Below are positions 6,537 to 13,899 of a stretch of DNA of 24,990 nucleotides, in pieces (positions within the stretch are counted from its first letter, which is position 1; the number at the start of each line of letters is the position of its first letter). A program made the position numbers and the translations under genes. Location of the stretch: the NCBI GenBank assembly GCA_028822955.1, contig JAPKCL010000013.1, forward strand, positions 1 through 24,990. The letters run 5' to 3'. The notes below the pieces were generated by a model. That model saw only the letters and a program-made list of their open reading frames with translations. It did not search any database and was not told the DNA's origin. The stretch is from Candidatus Poseidoniaceae archaeon. GTDB taxonomy: Archaea; Thermoplasmatota; Poseidoniia; Poseidoniales; Poseidoniaceae.

Positions 6537-7847
6537 TCAATACAAGTAGAATGCCGGGAAGATAACAACCCAAGCCAAGTCGACAAAGTGCCAGTAAAGA
6601 CCGAAGTATTCGATACCCTGTGCATTGTCTTCATCAAAGCCAACCGTGTCAGCCTTGAAGACGAGATACAACATAACGAGCAAGCCGATGAAGACGTGCA
6701 GTCCGTGCGCTCCCGTAGCGATGTAGAAGATGGAACCTTGAACAGTTCCGATATCGAAGCCCTCTGCAACCAAATGGCTCCATTCAACGAGCTTGAGAAC
6801 GATAAACAACGAACCGAGTGCAAGAGTTGCAATGAGGTAATTTCGGATTTGAGCTTTTCGTGTCGGCATGAGTTTGCCCATAATTCCAGTGGAGCGTTCC
6901 CAATTTGTGTTACGTGCTGTCTTCAGTGCCAAGACAATCGTATAGGATGAAATAATCAGTGCGAAGGTGTTGAGTGCACCTGGAAGTAGGGTTGCAAAGT
7001 CATATCGCAATAAATCCGATGCGGTTACAACCGTTCCCTCTGGCACATCTTTACAGGCTTCAACTCCATCACGGATGGCCCAGTCAGTACACCATTCAGT
7101 TCGCATACGAAGGTAGGATGAAAAGAAGGTTGCGAAAACCATAATCTCAGACATAATAAAGACCCACAATCCTGCCTTTCGGATGTGTTCACCTTCAAAT
7201 GGATACGAAGTTGCAATTTGTTCTCCAGCACCAGTGAATGGCAAATCTTCGAACCACCAGTTCGAAACTGCGATAACAATGGTCAACAATCCAACCATAC
7301 TCACTGTTAGCATGCCGAGGTCAGCAGTGACACTTGAATTCAACATCGCCTTACAAGCGATGGCAAAGTCTGGGAACCCTATCAAAAAGAGCATGATACC
7401 GAAAGCAAAGATGATCGGAGAAGCTGAACCGTGGTGGTCGCCTCCATATTCATCGCCATGGTCATCACCGTGGTCGTCATCACCGTTTGGTTTACTGGCG
7501 TTAAGGAACCCACCAAGACCGATGAAGGACGCATATGCAATCGACATCAAGAGTATCGTGATTCCAGAAACCCGATACGACAAGTACGAAAGATGGGCTT
7601 GTTCAACTTCGTGATGAAGATGTTCAAGGTCTGCAGCCTCGCTTGCAGAAATGTTGTCTTGGGCTGCAAGTACAGTCTCTTCATGATGATAATCGTCTTC
7701 TAAGTCTGCCCAAGTATGGTGCTTCGCATCTGCCATGGCAACACCAAGTGTTGCGAATAACAGAACACCAATGGTGAGGATAATTCCCCCCATCATGACT
7801 GCGCGCATCCAAATTCCATTTTCAACGTGCGCTCCGTGTCCACTCAT
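6537..7847 (-). CDS. coxC: Cytochrome c oxidase subunit III with N-terminal membrane extension
   Basis: 436 residues, well above the usual 190-260. The C-terminal part (about 220-436) is a typical five-helix subunit III: LWVFIMSEIMVFATFFSSY, GALNTFALIISSYT, the GSIFYIATGAHGLHVFIG helix and a terminal WHFVDLAWVVIF segment. Residues 1-215 are an extension with about four further hydrophobic segments (18-38, 94-113, 144-164, 176-196). It includes a His/Glu-rich stretch (43-85) and a loop at 121-140 dense in Asp and His (DDDHGDDHGDEYGGDHHG). The extension may be the two helices that some subunits I carry at their C-terminus, moved here and enlarged, or a separate module; I cannot decide. The ATG overlaps the coxI stop by four bases (ATGA), implying coupled translation. 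Confidence 0.9.
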   Translation of the reverse strand: MSGHGAHVENGIWMRAVMMGGIILTIGVLLFATLGVAMADAKHHTWADLEDDYHHEETVLAAQDNISASEAADLEHLHHEVEQAHLSYLSYRVSGITILLMSIAYASFIGLGGFLNASKPNGDDDHGDDHGDEYGGDHHGSASPIIFAFGIMLFLIGFPDFAIACKAMLNSSVTADLGMLTVSMVGLLTIVIAVSNWWFEDLPFTGAGEQIATSYPFEGEHIRKAGLWVFIMSEIMVFATFFSSYLRMRTEWCTDWAIRDGVEACKDVPEGTVVTASDLLRYDFATLLPGALNTFALIISSYTIVLALKTARNTNWERSTGIMGKLMPTRKAQIRNYLIATLALGSLFIVLKLVEWSHLVAEGFDIGTVQGSIFYIATGAHGLHVFIGLLVMLYLVFKADTVGFDEDNAQGIEYFGLYWHFVDLAWVVIFPAFYLY

Positions 7848-10183
7848 TCTTCCGCCTCCCTAATGGTAATGACCTTAGGTTTCGCTTTCCATAATGTATC
7901 GCCAATGGAAGCCTTTGAAGAGTCGTGGTGACCGTGATTGATATTCATATCACCCTGGGTAGGAATGACGTCAAAGGATGGAGTTGGTGGCGGGGAAGTT
8001 GTTGCCCATTCGAGCGACCATCCGCCCCATGGGTCCTTGCCGGCTGGCTCGCCGTGTCTGTTTGATTTGATGATGTTCCAAACAAGTAAGAGTTGGCTTA
8101 TTCCAAAGATGAACGAGAATATGCTGACAGCCATGTTGTATTCCGCAAAGCCACTTTCTACAGTGTAACTGTGTGTCCGACGGGGCATGCCCATGATTCC
8201 AAGAGCATGCATTGGCCAGAAGGTAGCATTGTATGCAGAAAATCCAATCAAGAAATGCCACAATCCGAGCGTCTCATCCAGTTTCCGACCTGTTGCCTTA
8301 GGATACCAGTAGTAGACTCCAGAAAAGAGTGCGAAGACAGTACCGCCGATGAAGACATAGTGGAAGTGAGCGACGACGAAGTACGAGTCGTGGAAGTGCA
8401 TGTCCATACCGGCAACTGGGAAGAACATCCCAGAGATTCCACCGAGTGTGAACGTGATAAGGAATCCGAGAGACCACAATGTGTGGGTGCGCATAACAAG
8501 ACTACCGCCCCAAATTGTCGCCAGCCAGTTGAAGATTTTTGCACCTGTTGGAATCGCAACCGCCATGGTCGTAATCATGAAGGCTGCACGCCAGAATGGG
8601 TCCATTCCAGAAGTGAGCATGTGATGGCCCCAGACGATAAAACCAACAACACCGATACCTGCCATTGCAAAGACCATCGACTTGTAACCAAAGATCGAAC
8701 GACGAGCACTGGTTGCTAAGACTTCAGAAACGATACCGAAAGCTGGTACAATCACCACATAGACTTCTGGATGACCGAAGAACCAGAACAGATGTTGGAA
8801 CAGTAAACTGTCCCCACCGGAGGTGAAAAACACCGTTCCGATTGTGTGGTCGAACAAGAGGAATGCAACCCCGATAATGAAAGCAGGTAGAGACATATAG
8901 AGCATGAAGACGCTTACGAAGACTGACCAGGAGAACAGTGGCATCTTCATCCATCCAACACCGGGGGCTCGCATAGTGAACACCGTGGTGATGAAGTTGA
9001 CACCACCGAGCGTGGATGATGCACCAAGCATCAGCATTCCCGAGATGAAAGCGGTTGTTCCAAGATTCGAACCGTATTGAGCCATCTCTGGGCCGAGGCT
9101 GGCTTCGGTCAATGAAGAGTATGGAGGGTACATGACCCATGAGATGTCAGCACCTTCACCGGACCAAATACCGGTGTAAATCAATGGACTTGAAAAGACC
9201 AAGAGCCAAAGACCCATTGCATTGATTCGTGGGAAAGCAAGGTCCTTTGCACCGATTTGAAGCGGTAGGACATAGTTCATGAAACCTGCAATCATTGGCA
9301 TAGCAGCCAAGAAAATCATTGTAGTTCCGTGAAGGGTGAAGAAAGAGTTGTATTCGGTTTCCGTCAAAAATGTATTTTCGGGTAAAGCAAGTTGAATACG
9401 GAACAGAAGCGCAAGCGTTCCACCGACAAGGAAGAAAGTAAATCCAAACAGGAAGTAAAGAATTCCAACTTCTTTGTGGTCTGTTGTAGTCAACCAAGGT
9501 TTGAGGTAAGACCAGAATTTCGAAATTGTAAAAGTTTGAGGTGAGCGGGTGTAAAAGACCCACAAGACGCCAAGCAAAACCATGCCGAGTGAGAGGCCAA
9601 TGGCAGTCAAAAGCACAACTAAAGTACGAGCGGTCGGGCCCGTATCGTCTGCATTCATTCCAGGAATGGAAAGGTCTGCTTGATTCCAATAGTCGCCACC
9701 AGCGCCGGCACCGCCGTTTACTGCGTTACCATAAATGGTGAATTCTACAACTTTGGTATCGTCTGCAGGTGCGACCCATTCAAAGTCCCAGGTTCGAACG
9801 GTGTTTGCTTCGCTAGTATGGGTGAGTCCGCCATCCATGTCATGGCCGAGCGATTCATTGACGGTCGAAACCATGCCGCCAGTCGAGAGTATTCTGAAAC
9901 CGCCTGCCCGGCCGTTCCATCCAGTTCCGTCTTCTTCAACGACGCCGCCGTTGTAGAGTTCCATTACATCGTTTTGAACGGTGACTGTGAACGAATAGGT
10001 TTCACTGGCGTTGAACGAATCAGGTAAGCCTGTGACGAGGACTTTTGTGTCTGGCGAAGCACCTGCGTGACAACTGCAACCACCATCTGCTGCACTACCA
10101 ATACCTGTTGGCATTGCCTCGAATTGAGGTGCTGCCACAAGCATGACCAGCACAAGTGCGAGAAGTGTGAGGCGCTTGTACAT
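7844..10183 (-). CDS. coxA: Heme-copper oxidase subunit I with N-terminal Reeler-like domain
   Basis: Catalytic subunit of an A-type oxygen reductase. Ligands are visible: H285 and H608 (low-spin heme), H606 (high-spin heme), H471, H520 and H521 (CuB), and Tyr475 in HPEVY. D-channel Asp314, E473 and K-channel Lys501 are present, as in family A1. At 779 residues it exceeds the usual 520-600 because of its first 185 residues: signal peptide, a GGCSCHAG motif (C36, C38, H39) and a beta domain ending in AVNGGAGAGGDYWN, resembling Reeler/choice-of-anchor-V domains. An extra membrane segment (about 187-210) joins it to the oxidase core (from about 220), placing the domain outside. The ATG overlaps the coxII stop (TGATG). 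Subunit I identity is certain; the domain call is from recalled motifs. Confidence 0.95.
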   Translation of the reverse strand: MYKRLTLLALVLVMLVAAPQFEAMPTGIGSAADGGCSCHAGASPDTKVLVTGLPDSFNASETYSFTVTVQNDVMELYNGGVVEEDGTGWNGRAGGFRILSTGGMVSTVNESLGHDMDGGLTHTSEANTVRTWDFEWVAPADDTKVVEFTIYGNAVNGGAGAGGDYWNQADLSIPGMNADDTGPTARTLVVLLTAIGLSLGMVLLGVLWVFYTRSPQTFTISKFWSYLKPWLTTTDHKEVGILYFLFGFTFFLVGGTLALLFRIQLALPENTFLTETEYNSFFTLHGTTMIFLAAMPMIAGFMNYVLPLQIGAKDLAFPRINAMGLWLLVFSSPLIYTGIWSGEGADISWVMYPPYSSLTEASLGPEMAQYGSNLGTTAFISGMLMLGASSTLGGVNFITTVFTMRAPGVGWMKMPLFSWSVFVSVFMLYMSLPAFIIGVAFLLFDHTIGTVFFTSGGDSLLFQHLFWFFGHPEVYVVIVPAFGIVSEVLATSARRSIFGYKSMVFAMAGIGVVGFIVWGHHMLTSGMDPFWRAAFMITTMAVAIPTGAKIFNWLATIWGGSLVMRTHTLWSLGFLITFTLGGISGMFFPVAGMDMHFHDSYFVVAHFHYVFIGGTVFALFSGVYYWYPKATGRKLDETLGLWHFLIGFSAYNATFWPMHALGIMGMPRRTHSYTVESGFAEYNMAVSIFSFIFGISQLLLVWNIIKSNRHGEPAGKDPWGGWSLEWATTSPPPTPSFDVIPTQGDMNINHGHHDSSKASIGDTLWKAKPKVITIREAEE

Positions 10184-11163
10184 CAGTACCCGCCTCCATC
10201 ACTGCCGGTATCCATTTTCTTAATTCCTGAGTCGGCTGCGCATGATGCACCATCACGAGCAACGATGTCGATGTTTCCAACCATCTTCGAGTGGTAGAGG
10301 CCACAATATTCTGCACAGCGAATAGGGAAAGTACCTGCATCATCCGGCATGAAAGTCATGACTGTGCCCGCTTCAAGTCCCGGGACTAAATCTTCTTTAA
10401 CGCCCCATTCTGGCAACCAGAAGGAGTGTTGAACGCCGACGTAGGCAGGATTGGAGTTGTCGTGTGGGCGAGAATAGAGGTCCAAAGTAGAGCTCTCATC
10501 GCATGGAATGATCAAATGTTGGCCCCCAGCAGTTGAAAGAATAGTGCCGACTGGGAGGTGTTCCCAGGTGTGAAGCAGAACGTCATTGGCATCATATACT
10601 GTTATGACATTATGGAGGTTGGTGTCTAGATAGAAATCTGATATCGAAGCCATTTCCGCAACTATATCAATGGCATAATCGAATTTTACCCCGTCGATTT
10701 CGACGGTTACATTCGTGGCTTCGGAGCCGCTAGTATCGACGATGAGGTTTGTTGCAGACCAATCGACGTCGATGTTCGTTGCGTTTGGATCATCTTCCCA
10801 AGTGAGTTCTTCCAGGTAGTGGAATTCCCAGAACCATTGCTTGCCAATCACATCGACATTGAAGGTGTCTTCATCGTTTGGGATTGTCCATGCGGAGTAG
10901 TTTGAGGCAAGAGCAATCATTGTCAGCCAAACCACAAGAATCGTTGGCAGAACATAGAAGGCGACTTCCAATTTTGTGTTGTGGCTATCAACGGGGAATG
11001 AACCAACTTCAATTTTGTACTTTTCAGTGGTATCGGGTTCTACACCGTCGCGGTATCGCAGCATAGCGATAAACATCCAACCGAAGGTGAAGATACCCAC
11101 GAGGATACTCCAAAACATATATTTGTCATACACGACATTGAAAACAGTGTCTTCAGCAGGCAT
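10183..11163 (-). CDS. coxB: Cytochrome c oxidase subunit II with CuA site
   Basis: Accepts electrons from the external donor and passes them to subunit I. Two transmembrane helices (about 15-35 and 67-87) precede a cupredoxin domain that begins at GKQWFWEFHY (108-117). The CuA ligands are complete: H246 (QHSFWLPEWG), C283, E285, C287, H291 and M294 (CAEYCGLYHSKM). Between the aromatic stretch and H246 lie about 135 residues, roughly 70 more than usual, forming an Asn/Asp-rich insertion. No C-terminal cytochrome c domain is seen, so this is not a caa3 fusion; the donor is probably a separate cupredoxin or cytochrome. First gene of the operon; GAGG lies 8 bases before the ATG. Confidence 0.95.
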   Translation of the reverse strand: MPAEDTVFNVVYDKYMFWSILVGIFTFGWMFIAMLRYRDGVEPDTTEKYKIEVGSFPVDSHNTKLEVAFYVLPTILVVWLTMIALASNYSAWTIPNDEDTFNVDVIGKQWFWEFHYLEELTWEDDPNATNIDVDWSATNLIVDTSGSEATNVTVEIDGVKFDYAIDIVAEMASISDFYLDTNLHNVITVYDANDVLLHTWEHLPVGTILSTAGGQHLIIPCDESSTLDLYSRPHDNSNPAYVGVQHSFWLPEWGVKEDLVPGLEAGTVMTFMPDDAGTFPIRCAEYCGLYHSKMVGNIDIVARDGASCAADSGIKKMDTGSDGGGY

Positions 11164-11182
11164 AGATTATCCTCAAATGAAG

Positions 11183-11199
11183 GGCCGGTGATACCGGCC
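11183..11199 (-). promoter_or_regulatory. Perfect hairpin in the oxidase operon leader
   Basis: Minus strand GGCCGGT-ATC-ACCGGCC: a 7-bp, mostly G-C perfect stem with a three-base loop, extendable by two A-T pairs past one mismatch. It sits 20-36 bases before the coxII ATG, just upstream of the GAGG ribosome-binding site. It could be an RNA stem affecting translation or stability, or a palindromic operator. No T-run follows, so it is not an obvious terminator. Confidence 0.55.
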
Positions 11200-11266
11200 T
11201 TAAACCCTTGCAGTTTACGAGGTGCTTCGCGACATATTTGCCTTTTTGGTTTTGCCATTTCACATT

Positions 11267-11275
11267 CATATATTT
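11267..11275 (-). promoter_or_regulatory. TATA-like box for the oxidase operon
   Basis: AAATATATG on the minus strand, about 105 bases upstream of the coxII ATG, close to the archaeal TATA consensus. Transcription starting about 25 bases downstream would give a leader of about 80 bases containing the hairpin. A weaker candidate (CAAATATGTC) lies near 11231-11240. Confidence 0.45.
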
Positions 11276-11315
11276 GGAAGTTCTTGGAAGGGTTGAAAAG
11301 TGCCTAAGTGCTTCA

Positions 11316-11329
11316 AAATATGCATATTT
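11316..11329. promoter_or_regulatory. 14-bp palindrome AAATATGCATATTT in divergent promoter region
   Basis: A perfect 14-bp palindrome in the gap between the divergent oxidase operon and the DUF167 gene, 64 bases before the chosen DUF167 start. It may be an operator for a dimeric regulator, or simply an AT-rich TATA region readable in both directions. Confidence 0.4.
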
Positions 11330-11392
11330 CCATAAGAACGAATGCTCCAAGAAGATGGCAGGTTGATAAACGACCTCCTCTTGATTGATTTG

Positions 11393-11713
11393 ATGGCGAT
11401 TTCCTCATGCGTTCAATCCACATTGGACGGGGCAGTAATGCTCGAGGTCGATGTTCAGCCAGGTGCAAAAAGACAAGGAATTGTTGGTTTCAATGAATGG
11501 CGGGGAAGATTGACGGTTGCTGTTCGTGCCGAGGCGCTCAAAGGAAAAGCCAATCATGCGGTCCTGCATGTTCTTTCAACATCACTTCGAATTCCCAAAT
11601 CGCAATTGAAAATCGTGAGTGGGGCCACGTCAAGAAGCAAAAAAGTGCGAATCGAAAACATATCTGCAGACGCATTGATTCAACAGCTAGAACCGCATTT
11701 GGAGGAAGAGTAA
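11393..11713 (+). CDS. DUF167 / YggU family protein
   Basis: Small soluble protein of unknown function, found across bacteria, archaea and eukaryotes. The core reads VDVQPGAKRQGI, GRLTVAVRAEALKGKANHA and VSGATSRSKKVRI, all diagnostic for the family. Start set at the ATG at 11393 (106 residues), close to the family length; an ATG at 11342 in the same frame would add 17 residues that match nothing I recognise. The Toprim gene starts at the base after this gene's stop, so the two are cotranscribed. Confidence 0.85.
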   Translation: MAISSCVQSTLDGAVMLEVDVQPGAKRQGIVGFNEWRGRLTVAVRAEALKGKANHAVLHVLSTSLRIPKSQLKIVSGATSRSKKVRIENISADALIQQLEPHLEEE

Positions 11714-12202
11714 ATGCGCGACCAAAAACATCGCTCGCCAGTTGGCGGTGGTAATGCCGCAGAGCGGTTTGCTCTTGCCGGTTTAGCATTAGGCGAGGCG
11801 CGTAAAAAAAACCGTGAACACCATTGGCCAGTCATTCTTGAAGGGAAGCGTGACCGTGCTGCTTTGGAAACTCTTGGATATATCGGACCGCTTGAAGTGC
11901 TCAATAGAGGCTGGGATTTAGACCGTTTCATCACCTACTTGTACGAAAATTACGGCACCCGTAATGCTGATGGTGGGCCGAGTGTCTGTCTCCTAATGGA
12001 TTGGGACAGGACCGGCAGTAGATTACAAAAAACGCTTACTGAACGACTTGAAAGCCTTGATGTAAAGGTCTGCCACATCTTACGCAACCAATTGGTGAAA
12101 GCACTGAAACCAGAAACACGTGTCGTCGAATCTTTGAAGAGTTTCGACGTAGAATTGTCGCCCTTCATAGAACAAGAGGACCCTGTTGGATACAACTCAT
12201 AA
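11714..12202 (+). CDS. Small stand-alone Toprim-domain protein (archaeal primase-like)
   Basis: 162 residues. The Toprim fold is shown by the catalytic Glu in VILEGKRDRAAL (E43) and the acidic DWDRTG motif (D96, D98), spaced as in DnaG primases, topoisomerases and RNase M5. No primase zinc domain or topoisomerase domain is present. Stand-alone archaeal Toprim proteins of this size have been called small primase-like proteins, but their reaction is unsettled; nucleotidyl transfer or nucleic acid hydrolysis with Mg2+ is expected. The ATG directly follows the DUF167 stop. One base separates its stop from the stop of the convergent Lrp gene. Confidence 0.82.
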   Translation: MRDQKHRSPVGGGNAAERFALAGLALGEARKKNREHHWPVILEGKRDRAALETLGYIGPLEVLNRGWDLDRFITYLYENYGTRNADGGPSVCLLMDWDRTGSRLQKTLTERLESLDVKVCHILRNQLVKALKPETRVVESLKSFDVELSPFIEQEDPVGYNS

Positions 12203-12203
12203 G

Positions 12204-12662
12204 TTAAGATTTTGAAGGCGGTTTAGGCATACCATCTTCCTTTACCGTATTGAGAACTACGTGTGTAAATGAACGCGAAACGCCGTCGAGTGTGAAGACT
12301 GTCTTTGTGAGATTGTCGAGGTCTTCGCGGTCCTTGACTCGTGCCAGAACCATCGAATCCCATTCACCAGTCACGTCGTATACAGCAAAAACGCGAGGGT
12401 CTGCGGCAATTTTTGTCTGGACATCGATCATCCTTCCTTTGACGATTCGTAGCCCTGCCATAATGGTCATCGTCCAACCCATTGATGCTGGATCTAAGAT
12501 GACGCTGTAGCCTTTGATGATACCTGCCTCTTCCATTCGTCGAATTCGATTCAGGACCGTTCCTTGAGCGATTCCAACTTTACGTGCTAGCGCTCGTTGA
12601 CTTGTTCGTGCATCTTCAAGCATAGCAGCCAAGAGCGCACGGTCGGTTTCATCGAGGTCCAT
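12204..12662 (-). CDS. Lrp/AsnC family transcriptional regulator
   Basis: Start set at the ATG at 12662 (152 residues, family-typical), where MDLDETDRALL opens the usual helix-turn-helix domain; an ATG at 12692 adds ten residues. The recognition region is SQRALARKVGIAQGTVLNRIRRMEEAGII (about 21-49). The C-terminal alpha-beta effector/oligomerisation domain includes VYDVTGEWDSMVLARVKD. Such proteins bind DNA as dimers or octamers and often sense amino acids. The start overlaps the end of the upstream exported-protein gene by 14 bases, so it is the last gene of a three-gene operon. Targets are unknown. Confidence 0.9.
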   Translation of the reverse strand: MDLDETDRALLAAMLEDARTSQRALARKVGIAQGTVLNRIRRMEEAGIIKGYSVILDPASMGWTMTIMAGLRIVKGRMIDVQTKIAADPRVFAVYDVTGEWDSMVLARVKDREDLDNLTKTVFTLDGVSRSFTHVVLNTVKEDGMPKPPSKS

Positions 12663-13899
12663 TGGGTTCACCAATCGATGCTTGTTGTTCATTGGTTTCA
12701 ACACTTTGCCCATTCTTTGTTGAAAGTTGAGGTGGAGAGGAAAGGCGAAGGTATTGAGTCCATGTTCCAAGTTCTTCGACTTCAAGGCCCAAGGAAATTT
12801 GGCAATCGGTATCAAATCTTTCTTTGAACCGAAGTGTGAATTCGAGTTCTGAATGTGGAGCGATGCGTTTGGTCTTAAATCCGCCTTTAATTTGCCAGGG
12901 AGGTTCTGATTCGCATGACTTTAACGTAACTTTTTGATTGCCTGCGCGAAATGTGAAATGGGCAGCAAGATGGCCTCTCTCGACCCATTCTGCATTCAAT
13001 TTGGGCATGCCTTTTTCTCTTTTCAACGCATTAGCCACTGCACCGGATGCTAGAACACTCGCGAATATGAGCAAGAATACTGGGAGCGCTAAATGCCCCG
13101 CAGTACTGTTTTCCCATCGAGTTGGAAGAGAAGTGTGGTAGAGGGCCAGTAGGCGATTGGTATCGTCACCTTCGGATTCACCGAAAAAGGCCAAAGTAAT
13201 GTGCCAGCCATATGGATTGGATTCCAAATCAATACCTGCTGCGAGTAGATGTTCAGGTGGAATCTCCCATACTGTTTCAGTAGTATTTCCTTGCATGTTC
13301 GAAAAACCAATTTCAGGCATCATGTCTCGAACTAAATGAGTTGCTTTACGACCATGATTGTCCGTAGCATCGTCTTCAGTGACAAAGAAATAGAGTACGG
13401 TATTTTCACTTAAGTTCACCAGTGGAGTCATTTCAACTGGGAAACGTAAAAACCATTCATTGAACTCATTACTCACAATTTCGATAGACCCTTCAAGAGC
13501 CAATATTGGCTGTTCACGCGAATGTTGGCGGCCGAGAAGAAGTCCCTCGTCAAGAGTAAGGTTATCGCCTTGGGCCTCGTTAAACAGGGAGATCGTTCCA
13601 TCTTCAAGTCCTAATTCTCCAAGGCGAGATTGTGCATCGTCATCCGGCCAATCGGAATTGGTTTCTTGACTCCATTTCCACCAAGAAAGAAGGACCATAT
13701 CCGGATTATTTTCGACCTCATAAGGCCCGTCTTGGGAAAGGAAGTTCTCGTGGATTACTGTTTCAGAACTGCTTTGTTCAGGGAGAGGTTTGGAAGCAAC
13801 GAGATTCAATCCCTCACTCTCTTCGGGTGAGGCGAAGGGTACTGCAACGATACTCAAGAATATAAAAATGAGGAACAATTGAGTTCTCATAATGTTCAC
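12649..13899 (-). CDS. Exported single-pass membrane protein, unknown function
   Basis: Not recognised. 416 residues from a GTG at 13899 that overlaps the upstream methyltransferase stop (GTGA); an ATG at 13890 is the alternative and gives a cleaner signal peptide (MRTQLFLIFIFLSIVAVPFA). Residues about 30-265 form an exported Glu/Asp/Asn-rich domain with several Trp (WWKW near 73). One transmembrane segment (about 268-290) follows, then a cytoplasmic domain of about 125 residues with a beta-rich pattern (LAAHFTFRAGNQKVTLKSC, then SELEFTLRF). Cotranscribed between an RNA methyltransferase and an Lrp regulator, which gives no clear hint of function. Confidence 0.8.
   Translation of the reverse strand: MNIMRTQLFLIFIFLSIVAVPFASPEESEGLNLVASKPLPEQSSSETVIHENFLSQDGPYEVENNPDMVLLSWWKWSQETNSDWPDDDAQSRLGELGLEDGTISLFNEAQGDNLTLDEGLLLGRQHSREQPILALEGSIEIVSNEFNEWFLRFPVEMTPLVNLSENTVLYFFVTEDDATDNHGRKATHLVRDMMPEIGFSNMQGNTTETVWEIPPEHLLAAGIDLESNPYGWHITLAFFGESEGDDTNRLLALYHTSLPTRWENSTAGHLALPVFLLIFASVLASGAVANALKREKGMPKLNAEWVERGHLAAHFTFRAGNQKVTLKSCESEPPWQIKGGFKTKRIAPHSELEFTLRFKERFDTDCQISLGLEVEELGTWTQYLRLSSPPQLSTKNGQSVETNEQQASIGEPNGPR

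Noticed and set aside
10183..11163. caa3-type subunit II with fused cytochrome c
   Set aside because: No CxxCH motif follows the CuA site; the protein ends about 30 residues after it.
11040..11258. Minus-strand 72-codon frame beginning in the cox leader
   Set aside because: Its second half is a shifted reading of coxII and the first half includes the leader hairpin; no family resemblance and no good ribosome-binding site.
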